The notes under the pieces were generated by a model that saw only the letters and a program-made list of their open reading frames with translations, ran no database searches and was not told the origin of the DNA. A stretch of DNA of 64,000 bases, taken from contig CAJUCN010000016.1 in the NCBI GenBank assembly GCA_910585005.1, positions 13,639 through 77,638 of the forward strand, read 5' to 3'. Of this stretch, positions 16,918-25,508 are shown one piece after another (the first letter of the stretch is position 1; every line of letters starts with the position of its first letter). Origin of the DNA: an uncultured Lachnospiraceae bacterium. GTDB taxonomy: Bacteria; Bacillota; Clostridia; Lachnospirales; Lachnospiraceae. Position numbers and translations under genes: made by a program.

Positions 16918-17868
16918 TTATTTTTCTTTCCCTTCAGCCGCATTTTCCATCAACAGGAAAAACGCCTGTCCCTCCGGAGATATCCCTGGCTTATCAAAAT
17001 GAGGCGCGCCGCACACATTCTGCACAAAGCCAAACTCATCCTGCCGGCTCTCTGCTGCTGCCCTCATAAGATCAGCCTTTTCCTTGTATTTTGCATCAAG
17101 CCATCCGTCTTTGATTCCCCTGTAGATGGTATATGCCGTCATCTGGGATAAATTTGTCTCCACAAAAGTGGAAGGATCATCCACCACATCATAAAAGAAT
17201 CCGTCCGGTCTCATAAACTGGAGGAGACTATCTAAGAGCGTGCATGCCATTTTACTTATTTTTTCCCTGTCCTGTTCATATTCCAACGGAAGAAGCCCCA
17301 TCATTCTTGTCATCGCGGCAAGTGTCCATCCGTTCCCGGTTCCCCAGTGTGCATCTCTGACAAAAACTTTATTTTCATCATCCCACATATGACACATCAG
17401 TTTTGCATCCCGGTCAAATAGCACATCCCAATACCCATAAAGATTAACCAAAGCCTCTTTTACATGCCCGGCGGCTGCCAAAAAAGGAGGAAGCATATAC
17501 ATCGAGTCCACCCAAAATTGTTTACAACTGGTTAAATGATAAAGGACACCTTCCTCATTTCTCGGCGCATCTTTAAGCGCCCATGTAAGCAACGCCTCAT
17601 ACCCTTCCGTAAATCTTTCCTCTTTTGTTATCTCACAGACTCTAAGTAATGCCTCGCCAACACAGCAGGGATCCGTCACTGCATCCATAAACCCGATCGT
17701 GGCCGCTCTGCCGTCTTCCATCCTCCGGTACACCGCTTCACAGGCCAGGGCTGTTACAACATCCATCCTGCCCCATTCCAAAAATGCCTGCATGGCCATC
17801 CCCTGCTCCCAGGAATGCCGCTGCATACATAACAACGCTTTTCCCGCCTTCTCCATTTTGTTCTCCAT
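16918..17868 (-). CDS. GH105/GH88-type unsaturated glucuronyl/rhamnogalacturonyl hydrolase
   Basis: About 316 residues forming an (alpha/alpha)6 barrel. Family features are RHSWEQGMAMQAFLEWG near the N-terminus, WVDSMYMLPPFLAAAG (the Asp that is general acid/base in GH105) and WGTGNGWTLAAMTRM. Such enzymes remove unsaturated uronic acids from fragments made by polysaccharide lyases, using hydration of the double bond. No signal peptide, so it is cytoplasmic. An upstream in-frame ATG at 17928 would add 20 residues without a ribosome-binding site; the ATG at 17866-17868 follows GAGGAGG by 7 nt. It lies 26 nt after the PHP metallohydrolase and just before the two-component pair. The fit to GH105 is good at motif level; substrate is inferred. 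Confidence 0.8.
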   Translation of the reverse strand: MENKMEKAGKALLCMQRHSWEQGMAMQAFLEWGRMDVVTALACEAVYRRMEDGRAATIGFMDAVTDPCCVGEALLRVCEITKEERFTEGYEALLTWALKDAPRNEEGVLYHLTSCKQFWVDSMYMLPPFLAAAGHVKEALVNLYGYWDVLFDRDAKLMCHMWDDENKVFVRDAHWGTGNGWTLAAMTRMMGLLPLEYEQDREKISKMACTLLDSLLQFMRPDGFFYDVVDDPSTFVETNLSQMTAYTIYRGIKDGWLDAKYKEKADLMRAAAESRQDEFGFVQNVCGAPHFDKPGISPEGQAFFLLMENAAEGKEK

Positions 17869-17894
17869 ATTGCTGCCTCCTCTTTTTCGTCTGT

Positions 17895-18836
17895 TTACTG
17901 GTTGCGGATAAAAATCGGGTTGCTCCATGCCGTCTTTCCTCTGTGGTCGATTACTTCCACTCTGACATAAAGCTCTTCCCCGGAAAGTTTAAATTCCCCA
18001 TGGGTATAGCTTTCCCCGTTTTTGGCCACCAACGAAAACCCATATGTCTCATAAGTAATGAAATGGATCTCCCGGGCCGGCGAACAATCCACCTTTACCA
18101 TACCGTCCTCTATCTCATATCCATATATTTCCGGCCCGTTGGAAGAATAGAAGTTTCCGTTCCTTAATGCTTCCGTGACCGCTAAAATGGTCAGCTCCTT
18201 TGCATTGACCATCACCCATCCGCCGCAGTAATCTTCAATCCTGAAATGTGCATCATCCGTGGCAATTCCCCATATTTTTCTTCCCCGCCGCAGCAAAGAA
18301 TCCCAATAAGTGACTGCCGTACCTGTATGGCTCTCCATATCACATCCAAAATTATAAATCTCCAAGGCAAAAAAACCATCCAGATCCATAAAATCCGATA
18401 GTTCCATTCTTGACCAGTCCGGGTGGTTAAGCACTGCCAGATTCCCAGCCCCATTGATCTCGTCCAAAACCGACTGAGGCGTTTTCATTCCTTCCCATTC
18501 TTTTACGGGAATGATCTGATGGTGATAAAACCCGTTTTTGGCCCACTCACGATCCATCGCCTTATCCTGTCCTAACCCCAGCATGTGATAAATTCTAAAA
18601 GGCTCCGGTTTTTCGCAGGAAAGTTCCGTACCCGGAATGATTAAAAAATGTTCGCTGTCAAGTTCCTGATTGTAAGTATAATGTTCATGCTCCGTAAAAG
18701 AAATAAAATCATAGCCATGTTCCCGATATACCTTTGCCACCTCTTCCGGCGTCCGCACACCGTCTGAATTCGTGGAATGCAGATGTAAATTTCCTTTATA
18801 CCAGTTTCCCTCTGTGCAAAGACCTGTTTTTTTCAT
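17895..18836 (-). CDS. PHP-fold metallohydrolase, CehA/McbA family
   Basis: About 313 residues. PHP metal-binding motifs in order: NLHLHSTNSDG (residues about 16-26), TEHEHY (about 52-57), PGTELS, LNHPDW and TDDAHFR. CehA/McbA proteins are cytoplasmic phosphoesterases or ester/amide hydrolases with a di- or trinuclear metal centre. The C-terminal 70 residues look like a beta domain (SGEELYVRVEVIDHRGKTAWSNPIFI), a feature of the CehA/McbA family. A TTG at 18845 is in frame, but the ATG at 18834-18836 has AGAGAGG nine bases upstream. It is the first gene before GH105 and the LytTR pair, so a role in handling modified sugars is likely, although the substrate is unknown. Confidence 0.8.
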   Translation of the reverse strand: MKKTGLCTEGNWYKGNLHLHSTNSDGVRTPEEVAKVYREHGYDFISFTEHEHYTYNQELDSEHFLIIPGTELSCEKPEPFRIYHMLGLGQDKAMDREWAKNGFYHHQIIPVKEWEGMKTPQSVLDEINGAGNLAVLNHPDWSRMELSDFMDLDGFFALEIYNFGCDMESHTGTAVTYWDSLLRRGRKIWGIATDDAHFRIEDYCGGWVMVNAKELTILAVTEALRNGNFYSSNGPEIYGYEIEDGMVKVDCSPAREIHFITYETYGFSLVAKNGESYTHGEFKLSGEELYVRVEVIDHRGKTAWSNPIFIRNQ

Positions 18837-18900
18837 GATCCGCAACCTCTCTTTTGTTTTATTTCATATCCAACACTTTCCCATACAGAAAATATGGGAT

Positions 18901-21900
18901 TTACTGAAGCTTTGCCCTTGCAAACAAATTATAGGGCTGTTCCTTTAACAGTTCCCGATACAACGCTGCCGCCTCCTGTAACTGTTCCTGCTGCTCAAAA
19001 AGAAGCGCTCTGGCTATCGTAAGGCGCATACAGGAAGCCTGATTGCAAAGGCGGCATCTGGGGCTTTCCTCCATAGCCTTTAACGCTTCTTTTCCTACCT
19101 CATTCCCTTTCCCATATAGGGCAAGGATCCATTCAATAAATCTTACATATCTTTCCTTATAAAAAAATTCTTCCGTGGCAATCAGCCCGGCATCCTCTCC
19201 CTGATCCGGATTATTCCCACAAAGCTGTTTCACTAAAGCGTGAAGATCATAGAGCGCTTTGCCCATTTTTCTGGAAGCCTCATTCATCTCCCCGTCCTTC
19301 GCCATAGGATCCTTCTTATTTCCTCCAAACATTTTGCTTAAAAATGAGGAAATCTTTCCCCCACCGTCAGCTTTCTCCATTTCCCCAATATCCGGGATAT
19401 TGGCCACGATTTTTTCCTTCTGGAATGTAAGAAAAAAGATCCGGTTTAACGCCACGTCCATCCTTTCCTTTTTCTTACCATAAGTACCGCCAAAGTTTTT
19501 ATCAGCCCGCTCTATGGCCGCTATGGCTTCTTGCATCTGTCCTCTTAAGAGGAACTCCCATGACGCAATATGGTAATACCGGCTAAGGTATCCCTGGGCA
19601 GACCCGGCCGATAGGGTATTCCCTGCAAGAAACTGCCCTACCTGGCTGGCGCAGCCGATGGCTTCTTTTTGCATTCCCGCATAGAGATACGCTCTATATA
19701 ACAATAATTCCTTTTGGCATTTTTCACAGGAAAACTTCTCTACAATTTCTTTTGCCAGACCCATTTCCCCTGACCTTGCATAATCGGCGGATAAATCCCT
19801 GACAACCTCTTCTTCTTGATTAAATTCATCATATATACGGCGGTAGGCCTTGGCTGCCAGGCCATATTCCCCCAACAGTTCATACACATGGCCCAGATTC
19901 CCATAATGGACTGCAGAAGGCTGTTTCTTTTTCTCCCGGTACATATAAGATATGGCTCTCTTAAAGTAGGGGAGCGCCTTCTCGTATTCCCCCTCATACT
20001 TATAGAGACAGCCAATATTATTATTCGCAAAAGGATCCGCCGGATCCCGCTCCAATACCTTCCGGAAATCCTTCATGGCAGCTTCCGTCTCTTTGGCTGC
20101 CATGCTAAAAAGCCCACGCTTATTCAAAAGAAAATTGCAAGGGTACATTTTCAGATATCCTGTGATCACCGGATATCCTTTCCGGTAAAATTTTAACTTT
20201 CCAGTGTTAGCTACTTTATCGCCATAAAAAACGTCAAAATCATCCAAATTTTTTTGAATAGGATAATCTTCCGGCACTTCTTCCCCGTGGTAAATACAAT
20301 TATCAAGATAAATACTTTCCACTTTATTTTCTGCCGCCTTGTCAAGCAGCTCCTGCAGCTCTTCTTTATGCCCCGTATCGTAATAAACTCTGGCCATCTC
20401 CTCATAAGGATAAGCATATTCAGGAAAGTTTTCAATGCACTGTTTTCCGCTGTTTATCACACCGGACGCGTCCCACAATTTCACATAAGCTTCCAGCAGC
20501 AATACATACGCATAATTGATCTGGTACCGATCCCATAAAATAACCGCCATATCTATGCATTTCTGGTATTCTCCCATTTCCAGATAAATCTGTGCTATCT
20601 CAATAATCGCATTAGGATCATGGTCCAAAAAGCTTTTTCCTTTCTCAAATTCAGCCACCGCTTCTTCAAAATACTTGGGATCTCTTCTCCCCATACTGTG
20701 ATACGCCGATATTTTTAATCTCAAAGCAAGATTTCGTTTCCCATGATCTCCTGCATTGATCAAGGTCTCCCACTGTGTCGTCTTTTCAACAGATCTTTCA
20801 CTTTCCTCTGCCCAAAGGTCTACCTTGGAAAATAATTCCAGATACTGTGCCCTCTTCTCTTCTGGCACCTGGTCCTTTACAGACTCTAACACTTTTGACG
20901 CTGCAAAATAACGTTCCTCATCATAATAACATCTTGCCAGCTCTATTGCAGAAGAAATATCCCCATCTTCTTTCCATTTTTTTAGGAATTCCGGTACCAC
21001 ATGTATCTGTATCTTCTTTAACAGCTCCATTAATTCCTGATTGTGATGAAAATGTGGAACAAGCAAAATGCAATCCCGGGCTGCCCTTTCATCTCCTTTT
21101 TCATCATAATAAAAAGCAAGTCTGACATTTGCCGTACTGTTCTCCTTATCCAGCCCTTTTATCTTTTGGTAATAATAAGCTGCATCCTCTTTTTGACCTG
21201 TTTCCCAGCAAAAATCCGCCATGTGGTGCAAAATCACAATATTTTCAGGATACTCTTTCGCAAGTGTCAGCAGAAGTTCCTCCGCCTCATTATTCCGGTC
21301 AGTGTTCCTATAGATCAAAGTCTTTACAATTTCCATATAGGGGTGACGTATCCCTGTTTCCTCCCCCTTTTGGATACATTGCTGTGCTTTCGGATAGTCC
21401 TGCTCATTGAGCCTGTTCAGGCTTTCCCTATAATGGGTTAGGAACTGGTCGTAATCAGCTTCATCATCCCCTTGAAACAGCGTATAGTCAAATGCCTCCT
21501 GTTCTGTACACCTTTGCACCAGGTATTTTACAAATTCTGCCGGAAACTCTTCTTTCAACCGTGCCGTATCCCCGCACAGATCCAGTTTCTGGTCAAACAA
21601 CTGCCAAATCTCCTTAGGAAACTGGATATGGCTCATAAGAAAGATCAAAAGCTTTTTCCTGCACTCCTCATTTTCTTCAAGAGAAAGAAAAACCTCCTCA
21701 TCGAACAGCTTTTTCCATTCCTCCACATCACAACGTAAACTAAGACGCTGATATAATTCCGCTGCCTTTGCCACCCATACCCCGGAGGGGGAGTCATCCG
21801 TTTCCTTCTCTTTCTCCTCCTGGCCTTCCTTACAAAAAGCCAATGCCTGGTCATAGGCGCTCCGCAAACGCATAAATCCTTCCTGATCATCCTCCGGATT

Positions 21901-21996
21901 CGTTACCGCCAACTGTCGGCGATACGCATCTCTGATTAAGGTTTCGTCTTTTACCGGATCAATACCAAGTATATCAAAAATCTCTTCTATTTGCAT
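18901..21996 (-). CDS. Large TPR protein with degenerate J-like N-terminus
   Basis: 1031 residues from an ATG with AAGGGGG 8 nt upstream; an in-frame ATG at 22059 lacks a site. Residues 1-50 resemble a DnaJ domain (EEIFDILGIDP, LIRDAYRRQLAVTNPEDDQEGFMRLRSAYDQAL) but have NPEDD where the Hsp70-stimulating HPD tripeptide is expected. The rest is built of tetratricopeptide repeats, for example PFANNNIGCLYKYEGEYEKALPYFKRA and AVHYGNLGHVYELLGEYGLAAKAYRR, interrupted near 870-920 by a low-complexity linker. It has no membrane helix or signal peptide. TPR arrays bind partner proteins, so it is probably a scaffold. Similar J-TPR giants occur in Lachnospiraceae, but I know of no assigned role. A weak hairpin (18880-18898) follows. 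Confidence 0.75.
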   Translation of the reverse strand: MQIEEIFDILGIDPVKDETLIRDAYRRQLAVTNPEDDQEGFMRLRSAYDQALAFCKEGQEEKEKETDDSPSGVWVAKAAELYQRLSLRCDVEEWKKLFDEEVFLSLEENEECRKKLLIFLMSHIQFPKEIWQLFDQKLDLCGDTARLKEEFPAEFVKYLVQRCTEQEAFDYTLFQGDDEADYDQFLTHYRESLNRLNEQDYPKAQQCIQKGEETGIRHPYMEIVKTLIYRNTDRNNEAEELLLTLAKEYPENIVILHHMADFCWETGQKEDAAYYYQKIKGLDKENSTANVRLAFYYDEKGDERAARDCILLVPHFHHNQELMELLKKIQIHVVPEFLKKWKEDGDISSAIELARCYYDEERYFAASKVLESVKDQVPEEKRAQYLELFSKVDLWAEESERSVEKTTQWETLINAGDHGKRNLALRLKISAYHSMGRRDPKYFEEAVAEFEKGKSFLDHDPNAIIEIAQIYLEMGEYQKCIDMAVILWDRYQINYAYVLLLEAYVKLWDASGVINSGKQCIENFPEYAYPYEEMARVYYDTGHKEELQELLDKAAENKVESIYLDNCIYHGEEVPEDYPIQKNLDDFDVFYGDKVANTGKLKFYRKGYPVITGYLKMYPCNFLLNKRGLFSMAAKETEAAMKDFRKVLERDPADPFANNNIGCLYKYEGEYEKALPYFKRAISYMYREKKKQPSAVHYGNLGHVYELLGEYGLAAKAYRRIYDEFNQEEEVVRDLSADYARSGEMGLAKEIVEKFSCEKCQKELLLYRAYLYAGMQKEAIGCASQVGQFLAGNTLSAGSAQGYLSRYYHIASWEFLLRGQMQEAIAAIERADKNFGGTYGKKKERMDVALNRIFFLTFQKEKIVANIPDIGEMEKADGGGKISSFLSKMFGGNKKDPMAKDGEMNEASRKMGKALYDLHALVKQLCGNNPDQGEDAGLIATEEFFYKERYVRFIEWILALYGKGNEVGKEALKAMEESPRCRLCNQASCMRLTIARALLFEQQEQLQEAAALYRELLKEQPYNLFARAKLQ

Positions 21997-22033
21997 ATTA
22001 CCGTCCCCCTTGCGATCGCTTCTTTTTCTTATT

Positions 22034-22311
22034 TTATCGCTTTGGGAACCATCTGTCATCTACTTCCTTATTTCCTTCCTCATATTTCTCCTTTTTCCCT
22101 CCCGGGGGATTCTTTCTGTCAAAGCCCCCCATCCCTCCGTCCATAGAACCCATATCGGAAAGCCTGATTTGGGAAGCATCCACCAAAACGCTCTGATTTT
22201 GTTCCTGCCCCTGCTCCGTAGCAGGTATGGTACCTGCAATCACCTGCCAAAAAGGAAAAGCCCCGGCTATGTATCCACATACCCGGGGCCATCCATATAT
22301 AGAGGAAAATG
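22034..22311 (-). other. Gene-poor interval with an unsupported 93-codon frame
   Basis: Between the small protein gene at 22312 and the TPR gene there are about 315 bases. They hold the terminator at 22260-22289 and a minus-strand frame (22034-22315) whose later part looks protein-like: ATEQGQEQNQSVLVDASQI, then SMDGGMGGFDRKNPP. The Met/Gly-rich piece resembles C-termini of some secreted clostridial proteins. No ribosome-binding site or plausible start was found, and its first third is the terminator, so it is at best a decayed 3' fragment. Confidence 0.25.
22257..22292 (-). terminator. Terminator of the small-protein pair
   Basis: Stem GCCCCGG (22260-22266) against CCGGGGC (22283-22289), 16-nt loop. 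On the minus strand it is followed by CTTTTCCTTTTT, as expected for a rho-independent terminator after the gene at 22312. Confidence 0.75.
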
Positions 22312-22617
22312 TCATACAACCGCGTTAGTTAACGAAGCAGCTTTCCTTGCCGTTGAAAGCATCTTTTCCATTTCCGTCTGTGCGTCTGTCTTTTTACTTT
22401 CTTTCGATTCCGTACCTGTATCTTTCCTTTCGGTCTTTTCACCGCTTCTCTTTGCTTCCGCTTTATCACATTCCTTCATCAGCGTTTCCATGCTCTGAGA
22501 GTCAAGCATCACCTGCATCTGGTAAATTCCCTTTTTGATCTTCTTTTCCTCTTCTTTCCTTTGCTCCACTTTGCTCATTTGCTTTTCCATAAAATTTTGA
22601 GCATTTCCTATTTTCAT
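22312..22617 (-). CDS. Small charged coiled-coil protein
   Basis: 101 residues with no recognised family. About 45% of residues are charged. Residues 1-60 are likely helical (NFMEKQMSKVEQRKEEEKKIKKG, YQMQVMLDSQSMETLMKECDKAEAKR), residues 60-80 are a Lys/Glu/Thr/Ser linker and the C-terminus ends ARKAASLTNAVV. Soluble; no signal peptide. Its ATG overlaps the stop codon of the gene at 22614-23021 (ATGA), so the two are translationally coupled and probably work together. A terminator at 22260-22289 ends the unit. Confidence 0.65.
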   Translation of the reverse strand: MKIGNAQNFMEKQMSKVEQRKEEEKKIKKGIYQMQVMLDSQSMETLMKECDKAEAKRSGEKTERKDTGTESKESKKTDAQTEMEKMLSTARKAASLTNAVV

Positions 22618-23021
22618 GATAATTCTCCTTCCATCCGCTTCTTTCTCATCTCTTCAAGAGCCTCCCTGATCCTATCTTTGATATCCTTTTCAGAGTCGTC
22701 AAAACTCTCCAGCATCCGTTTCCACTGTTTTTCTGTGTATGCCTGAGCGCCAATCTGGATCACTGGCTCCGTTTCCCCCTTTTTCACCTTATCCAAGATT
22801 TCGTTTTTGCGGTTGCTGATCATTTTCATGATTTCTTCCGTGGACATCAATTGGTTTTGCGGCACAGCCTCTTTGCCATTTGCCTTATCCTTTGAGTCCT
22901 CTTCACCAGACTGGCCTGCAGCCGCCATAAACTCCTTACCAAAACCGTTTCCGGACGTTTTTCCTCCCGGCTTTGGTTTTTCATAAAATGGGTAGCTGCC
23001 GTTCACTCCTTTTACAGCCAT
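22614..23021 (-). CDS. Small protein of unknown function with QIGAQAYTEKQW motif
   Basis: About 135 residues from an ATG with TGGAGGATG just upstream; an earlier in-frame start at 23087 lacks a site. The N-terminus is Gly/Pro/Lys rich (GVNGSYPFYEKPKPGGKTS), followed by STEEIMKMISNRKNEILDKVKKG and a conserved-looking PVIQIGAQAYTEKQWKRML, then a charged helix. I recall comparable QIG-(A/S)-x-(S/A)-(F/Y)-TxxxW motifs in small Lachnospiraceae proteins of unknown role. No membrane segment. Coupled by a 4-nt overlap to the downstream small protein. It lies between the TPR gene and the orphan LytTR regulator. Confidence 0.65.
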   Translation of the reverse strand: MAVKGVNGSYPFYEKPKPGGKTSGNGFGKEFMAAAGQSGEEDSKDKANGKEAVPQNQLMSTEEIMKMISNRKNEILDKVKKGETEPVIQIGAQAYTEKQWKRMLESFDDSEKDIKDRIREALEEMRKKRMEGELS

Positions 23022-23171
23022 AATCATCCTCCATCTTTGTTTAAATTGTAATCCTATGCAAATTAATTCTGCAAGCTTCTCTGTCATTCAAAGCTTTGCT
23101 TTCCGTTTTCCTTAACAGGTCCAAACGGTTGTTCCCTCTATCCTCCTTCCTTGCTGAACTTCTATCTGGAA

Positions 23172-23186
23172 GGCTGCTATGCAGCC
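23172..23186 (-). terminator. Short GC-rich hairpin after the LytTR gene
   Basis: GGCTGC (23172-23177), loop TAT and GCAGCC (23181-23186). It lies 20 nt beyond the LytTR stop codon. No T run follows, so termination here would be weak. Confidence 0.35.
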
Positions 23187-23205
23187 AACACAGCCAAATA
23201 TTCCA

Positions 23206-23532
23206 TCATTCCCCTTTAAACAGCATGTACTTCCTTTTTACTTCCGGGTATCTTGCTTTGGGAACAGACAGTTCTTTCCCTGTGGTAAGATAAAGAACAT
23301 AACTGCTGATCTTTTCAATGCATCGCATATTCACAAGGAAACTTTGATGGATCCTTACAAATCCCATTCCTTCAAGTTCTGCTTCAATTTCATCCAATTT
23401 TTTGTAAATACTGTATACCTGGTCTCCCACATAAAAAATATTTTTGTGTCTGGCAGTTTCAATATAAATAATCTCGTCCACTTTAATGCGTTTCTTTCCT
23501 CCTACAAAGGAAAATTGAAGAGTCTGCTCCAT
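23206..23532 (-). CDS. Stand-alone LytTR DNA-binding regulator
   Basis: 108 residues, consisting only of a LytTR domain: the early KKRIKVDEIIYIETARHKN, then YKKLDEIEAELEGMGFVRIHQSFLVNMRCIEKIS and KELSVPKARYPEVKRKYM. There is no receiver domain or membrane segment. Such short LytTR proteins often come with a DUF3021 membrane partner or act by themselves; no DUF3021 gene is present. A pair of 11-bp direct repeats with 21-bp spacing lies 77-108 bp upstream, the usual geometry of LytTR sites, so it probably regulates itself. The gene begins 155 bp downstream of the GGDEF/EAL gene, separated from it by a terminator. Confidence 0.88.
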   Translation of the reverse strand: MEQTLQFSFVGGKKRIKVDEIIYIETARHKNIFYVGDQVYSIYKKLDEIEAELEGMGFVRIHQSFLVNMRCIEKISSYVLYLTTGKELSVPKARYPEVKRKYMLFKGE

Positions 23533-23608
23533 TCACCCCTTATCTCCGTTTCCCAACATAATATACAAGTTATATCGGTCTATTCTTTTCATTTCATTTG
23601 ATGTATTG

Positions 23609-23640
23609 CACGAAATGACCAATCGTTGGCACCAAATGAC
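23609..23640 (-). promoter_or_regulatory. 21-bp-phased direct repeat, candidate LytTR operator
   Basis: Two direct repeats, CACGAAATGAC (23609-23619) and CACCAAATGAC (23630-23640), differ at one base and are 21 bp apart. LytTR proteins bind a pair of about 9-bp direct repeats separated by about 12 bp, the same 21-bp period. The site lies between the upstream terminator and the LytTR gene start. Confidence 0.55.
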
Positions 23641-23652
23641 TAAAAAAACGAA

Positions 23653-23684
23653 AAAAGGGGCTGGCAATAAAGCCAACCCCGTGA
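23653..23684 (-). terminator. Terminator of the GGDEF/EAL gene
   Basis: GGGGCTGGC (23657-23665) pairs with GCCAACCCC (23672-23680), with one C-A mismatch and a 6-nt loop. A T run follows on the minus strand. Confidence 0.85.
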
Positions 23685-23687
23685 ACA

Positions 23688-25367
23688 CTAATTTTGCACC
23701 GGTAAAAACTGATCCAGGAATTGTGCCAGTGGACAAGGCTTCCCATAATAGAATCCCTGTATGTAATCCGGACCGATTTTGCTGATCTGATCCAGCTCTT
23801 CTTTGGTCTCAATCCCTTCCACACAAAGCTTTAAATGAATCCCATGAACCAAATCGGCCATATGCTGCAACAGATTTTGCTCATATGCATTGTTCAATGC
23901 CTTCAACGTAAAAGTCCTGTCAATCTTAATGATGCTGGGATCCAGCTTATATAGATAGTGAAAGTTAGAATATCCTGTCCCAAAATCATCCAGCGCCAAC
24001 GGAATCCCGTGAGCCTTAAGCCCTTCACAAAAGCAGATAAAATTCTCATTTGACTCCAAAAAACCACTTTCCGTAAGCTCAACGATCACGCTGTCCGAAC
24101 TTAAATGAAATCTTGTCAGCACAGATTGGATCTCTTCCAAAATATTGCTTTTCAGCACCTGGATATTCGAGAGATTTACCGCCACCTTGAATTTCGGAAT
24201 ACTCTTTTGTATCTGGCTGCATGCTGCCATCGCCTGCTCCAACACCCAGCGTCCTACCGGAATGATCAAATTACTCTCCTCTAAAAGCGGGATAAATTCT
24301 AACGGCGGGATCATTTCTCCATCTGAACTATGGAAACGGAGCAGCGTTTCCGCATTACCCAACTTTTGCGCCTTGATATCCACGATCGGCTGAAAATACA
24401 CCTCAAATCCTTGAAACTCATGGTTCACCGACCAAAGCATCTGACTTATAAGATCTTTTTTATGTAAAAAAGATTTATAATCCTCACCGTCATAAACATA
24501 ACATTTATTTTTTCCTGTATTTTTAGCTTCATTTAATGCAAATTCTGAAAGTTTCATAATATTCTGGTATTCCTGATTCGCTACCCTGGAAAAATCCACA
24601 ATACCCGCTGAAACAGTATAAAATATCTCATAACAGTTTTCTTCTATAAAACACTTAATCTCGTGTTGTATCTTATGGTAGATTTCTATGGCCTCTTGTG
24701 TGCTTCTACCCTCCCGGTCCAAAACCACATACTCATCAGCTACCACACGGTACAGCATTTGCCCTGGCAAAAGCACAGACCGGATACATTCCGCCGTCCT
24801 TCCGATGACCATATCCCCATACTCCATGCCTTTATTTTCATTAATCTCTTTGAAATTATCGATTCCAAGACGAATCAGGAATCCACGAACTGCGTCCTTG
24901 TTTGATATGTCCATTTCATTTTGCAAACTTGCCTCACGCAAAAGCCCGCTGATGTTATCAGCCTTCTGGCGCATGCCAATCTCATTGATACACCCTACCA
25001 AAAATTTAGCCGCACCCTTTTCATCCCGCAGTACGCGGCCCCGGCAATTAATCCAAATTGCACGGCCATCCTTTCCAAGCCACCGATACTGGATATTGTG
25101 AAATTTCTTTCCGTGGTGAATCAATTGGATCAGATCATTGTTTAAAAGTGCAATATCCTCCGGATGTACAAAATGGCGAAATTGATCTGTTGCCTCACTA
25201 AATTGGGCGGATGGAAGTCTAAACCGTTCCGTTGCGCTTTGCGATATGCTAAATAAATCCTGCTGCAGGTCTAAGATATACAGATAATCGTCCATACATG
25301 GATTAACAATATCAATGATATCCTTGAATTGCTCTAACGTTACTTCTTTCATTGTTTCTTTCATCAT
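23688..25367 (-). CDS. PAS-GGDEF(degenerate)-EAL cyclic-di-GMP phosphodiesterase
   Basis: About 559 residues from an ATG with AGGGGAAATT upstream (an earlier in-frame start at 25397 has none). A PAS domain (about 15-125) is followed by a GGDEF domain (about 140-295) whose active site reads VADEY instead of GGDEF, so it should not make cyclic di-GMP. A C-terminal EAL domain (about 305-555) has the expected metal and substrate residues: ETLLRF in place of EALLRW, VNLSNIQ, ELTESGFLE, DDFGTGYSN, KIDRTF, VEGIET and YIQGFYYGKP. The likely activity is hydrolysis of cyclic di-GMP, with the GGDEF remnant perhaps binding GTP as a regulatory site. Soluble. It may oppose the cyclase at 13444-14817. Confidence 0.88.
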   Translation of the reverse strand: MMKETMKEVTLEQFKDIIDIVNPCMDDYLYILDLQQDLFSISQSATERFRLPSAQFSEATDQFRHFVHPEDIALLNNDLIQLIHHGKKFHNIQYRWLGKDGRAIWINCRGRVLRDEKGAAKFLVGCINEIGMRQKADNISGLLREASLQNEMDISNKDAVRGFLIRLGIDNFKEINENKGMEYGDMVIGRTAECIRSVLLPGQMLYRVVADEYVVLDREGRSTQEAIEIYHKIQHEIKCFIEENCYEIFYTVSAGIVDFSRVANQEYQNIMKLSEFALNEAKNTGKNKCYVYDGEDYKSFLHKKDLISQMLWSVNHEFQGFEVYFQPIVDIKAQKLGNAETLLRFHSSDGEMIPPLEFIPLLEESNLIIPVGRWVLEQAMAACSQIQKSIPKFKVAVNLSNIQVLKSNILEEIQSVLTRFHLSSDSVIVELTESGFLESNENFICFCEGLKAHGIPLALDDFGTGYSNFHYLYKLDPSIIKIDRTFTLKALNNAYEQNLLQHMADLVHGIHLKLCVEGIETKEELDQISKIGPDYIQGFYYGKPCPLAQFLDQFLPVQN

Positions 25368-25457
25368 ACTAATTTCCCCTAAGTACAACAGTAGCAACCC
25401 TTACATTTGCATAAATACATCTTATATCTTCCAATTCGTAAAATCAAGTAAATTTGA

Positions 25458-25500
25458 CAAAAAAACCCTGGAAAACAAATCATCATTTCCAGGGTTTATA
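25458..25500 (-). terminator. Terminator of the feo operon
   Basis: AAACCCTGGAAA (25463-25474) pairs perfectly with TTTCCAGGGTTT (25486-25497). A seven-T run follows on the minus strand. It lies 9 nt after the stop codon of the Cys-rich FeoB-associated protein and so ends feoA-feoB-orf. Confidence 0.93.
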
Positions 25501-25508
25501 AATACTTT

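Noticed and set aside
22034..22315. 93-codon frame between TPR and small-protein genes as a real gene
   Set aside because: Its start lies upstream of the terminator hairpin it would include and no ribosome-binding site precedes it; kept only as a low-confidence interval note.
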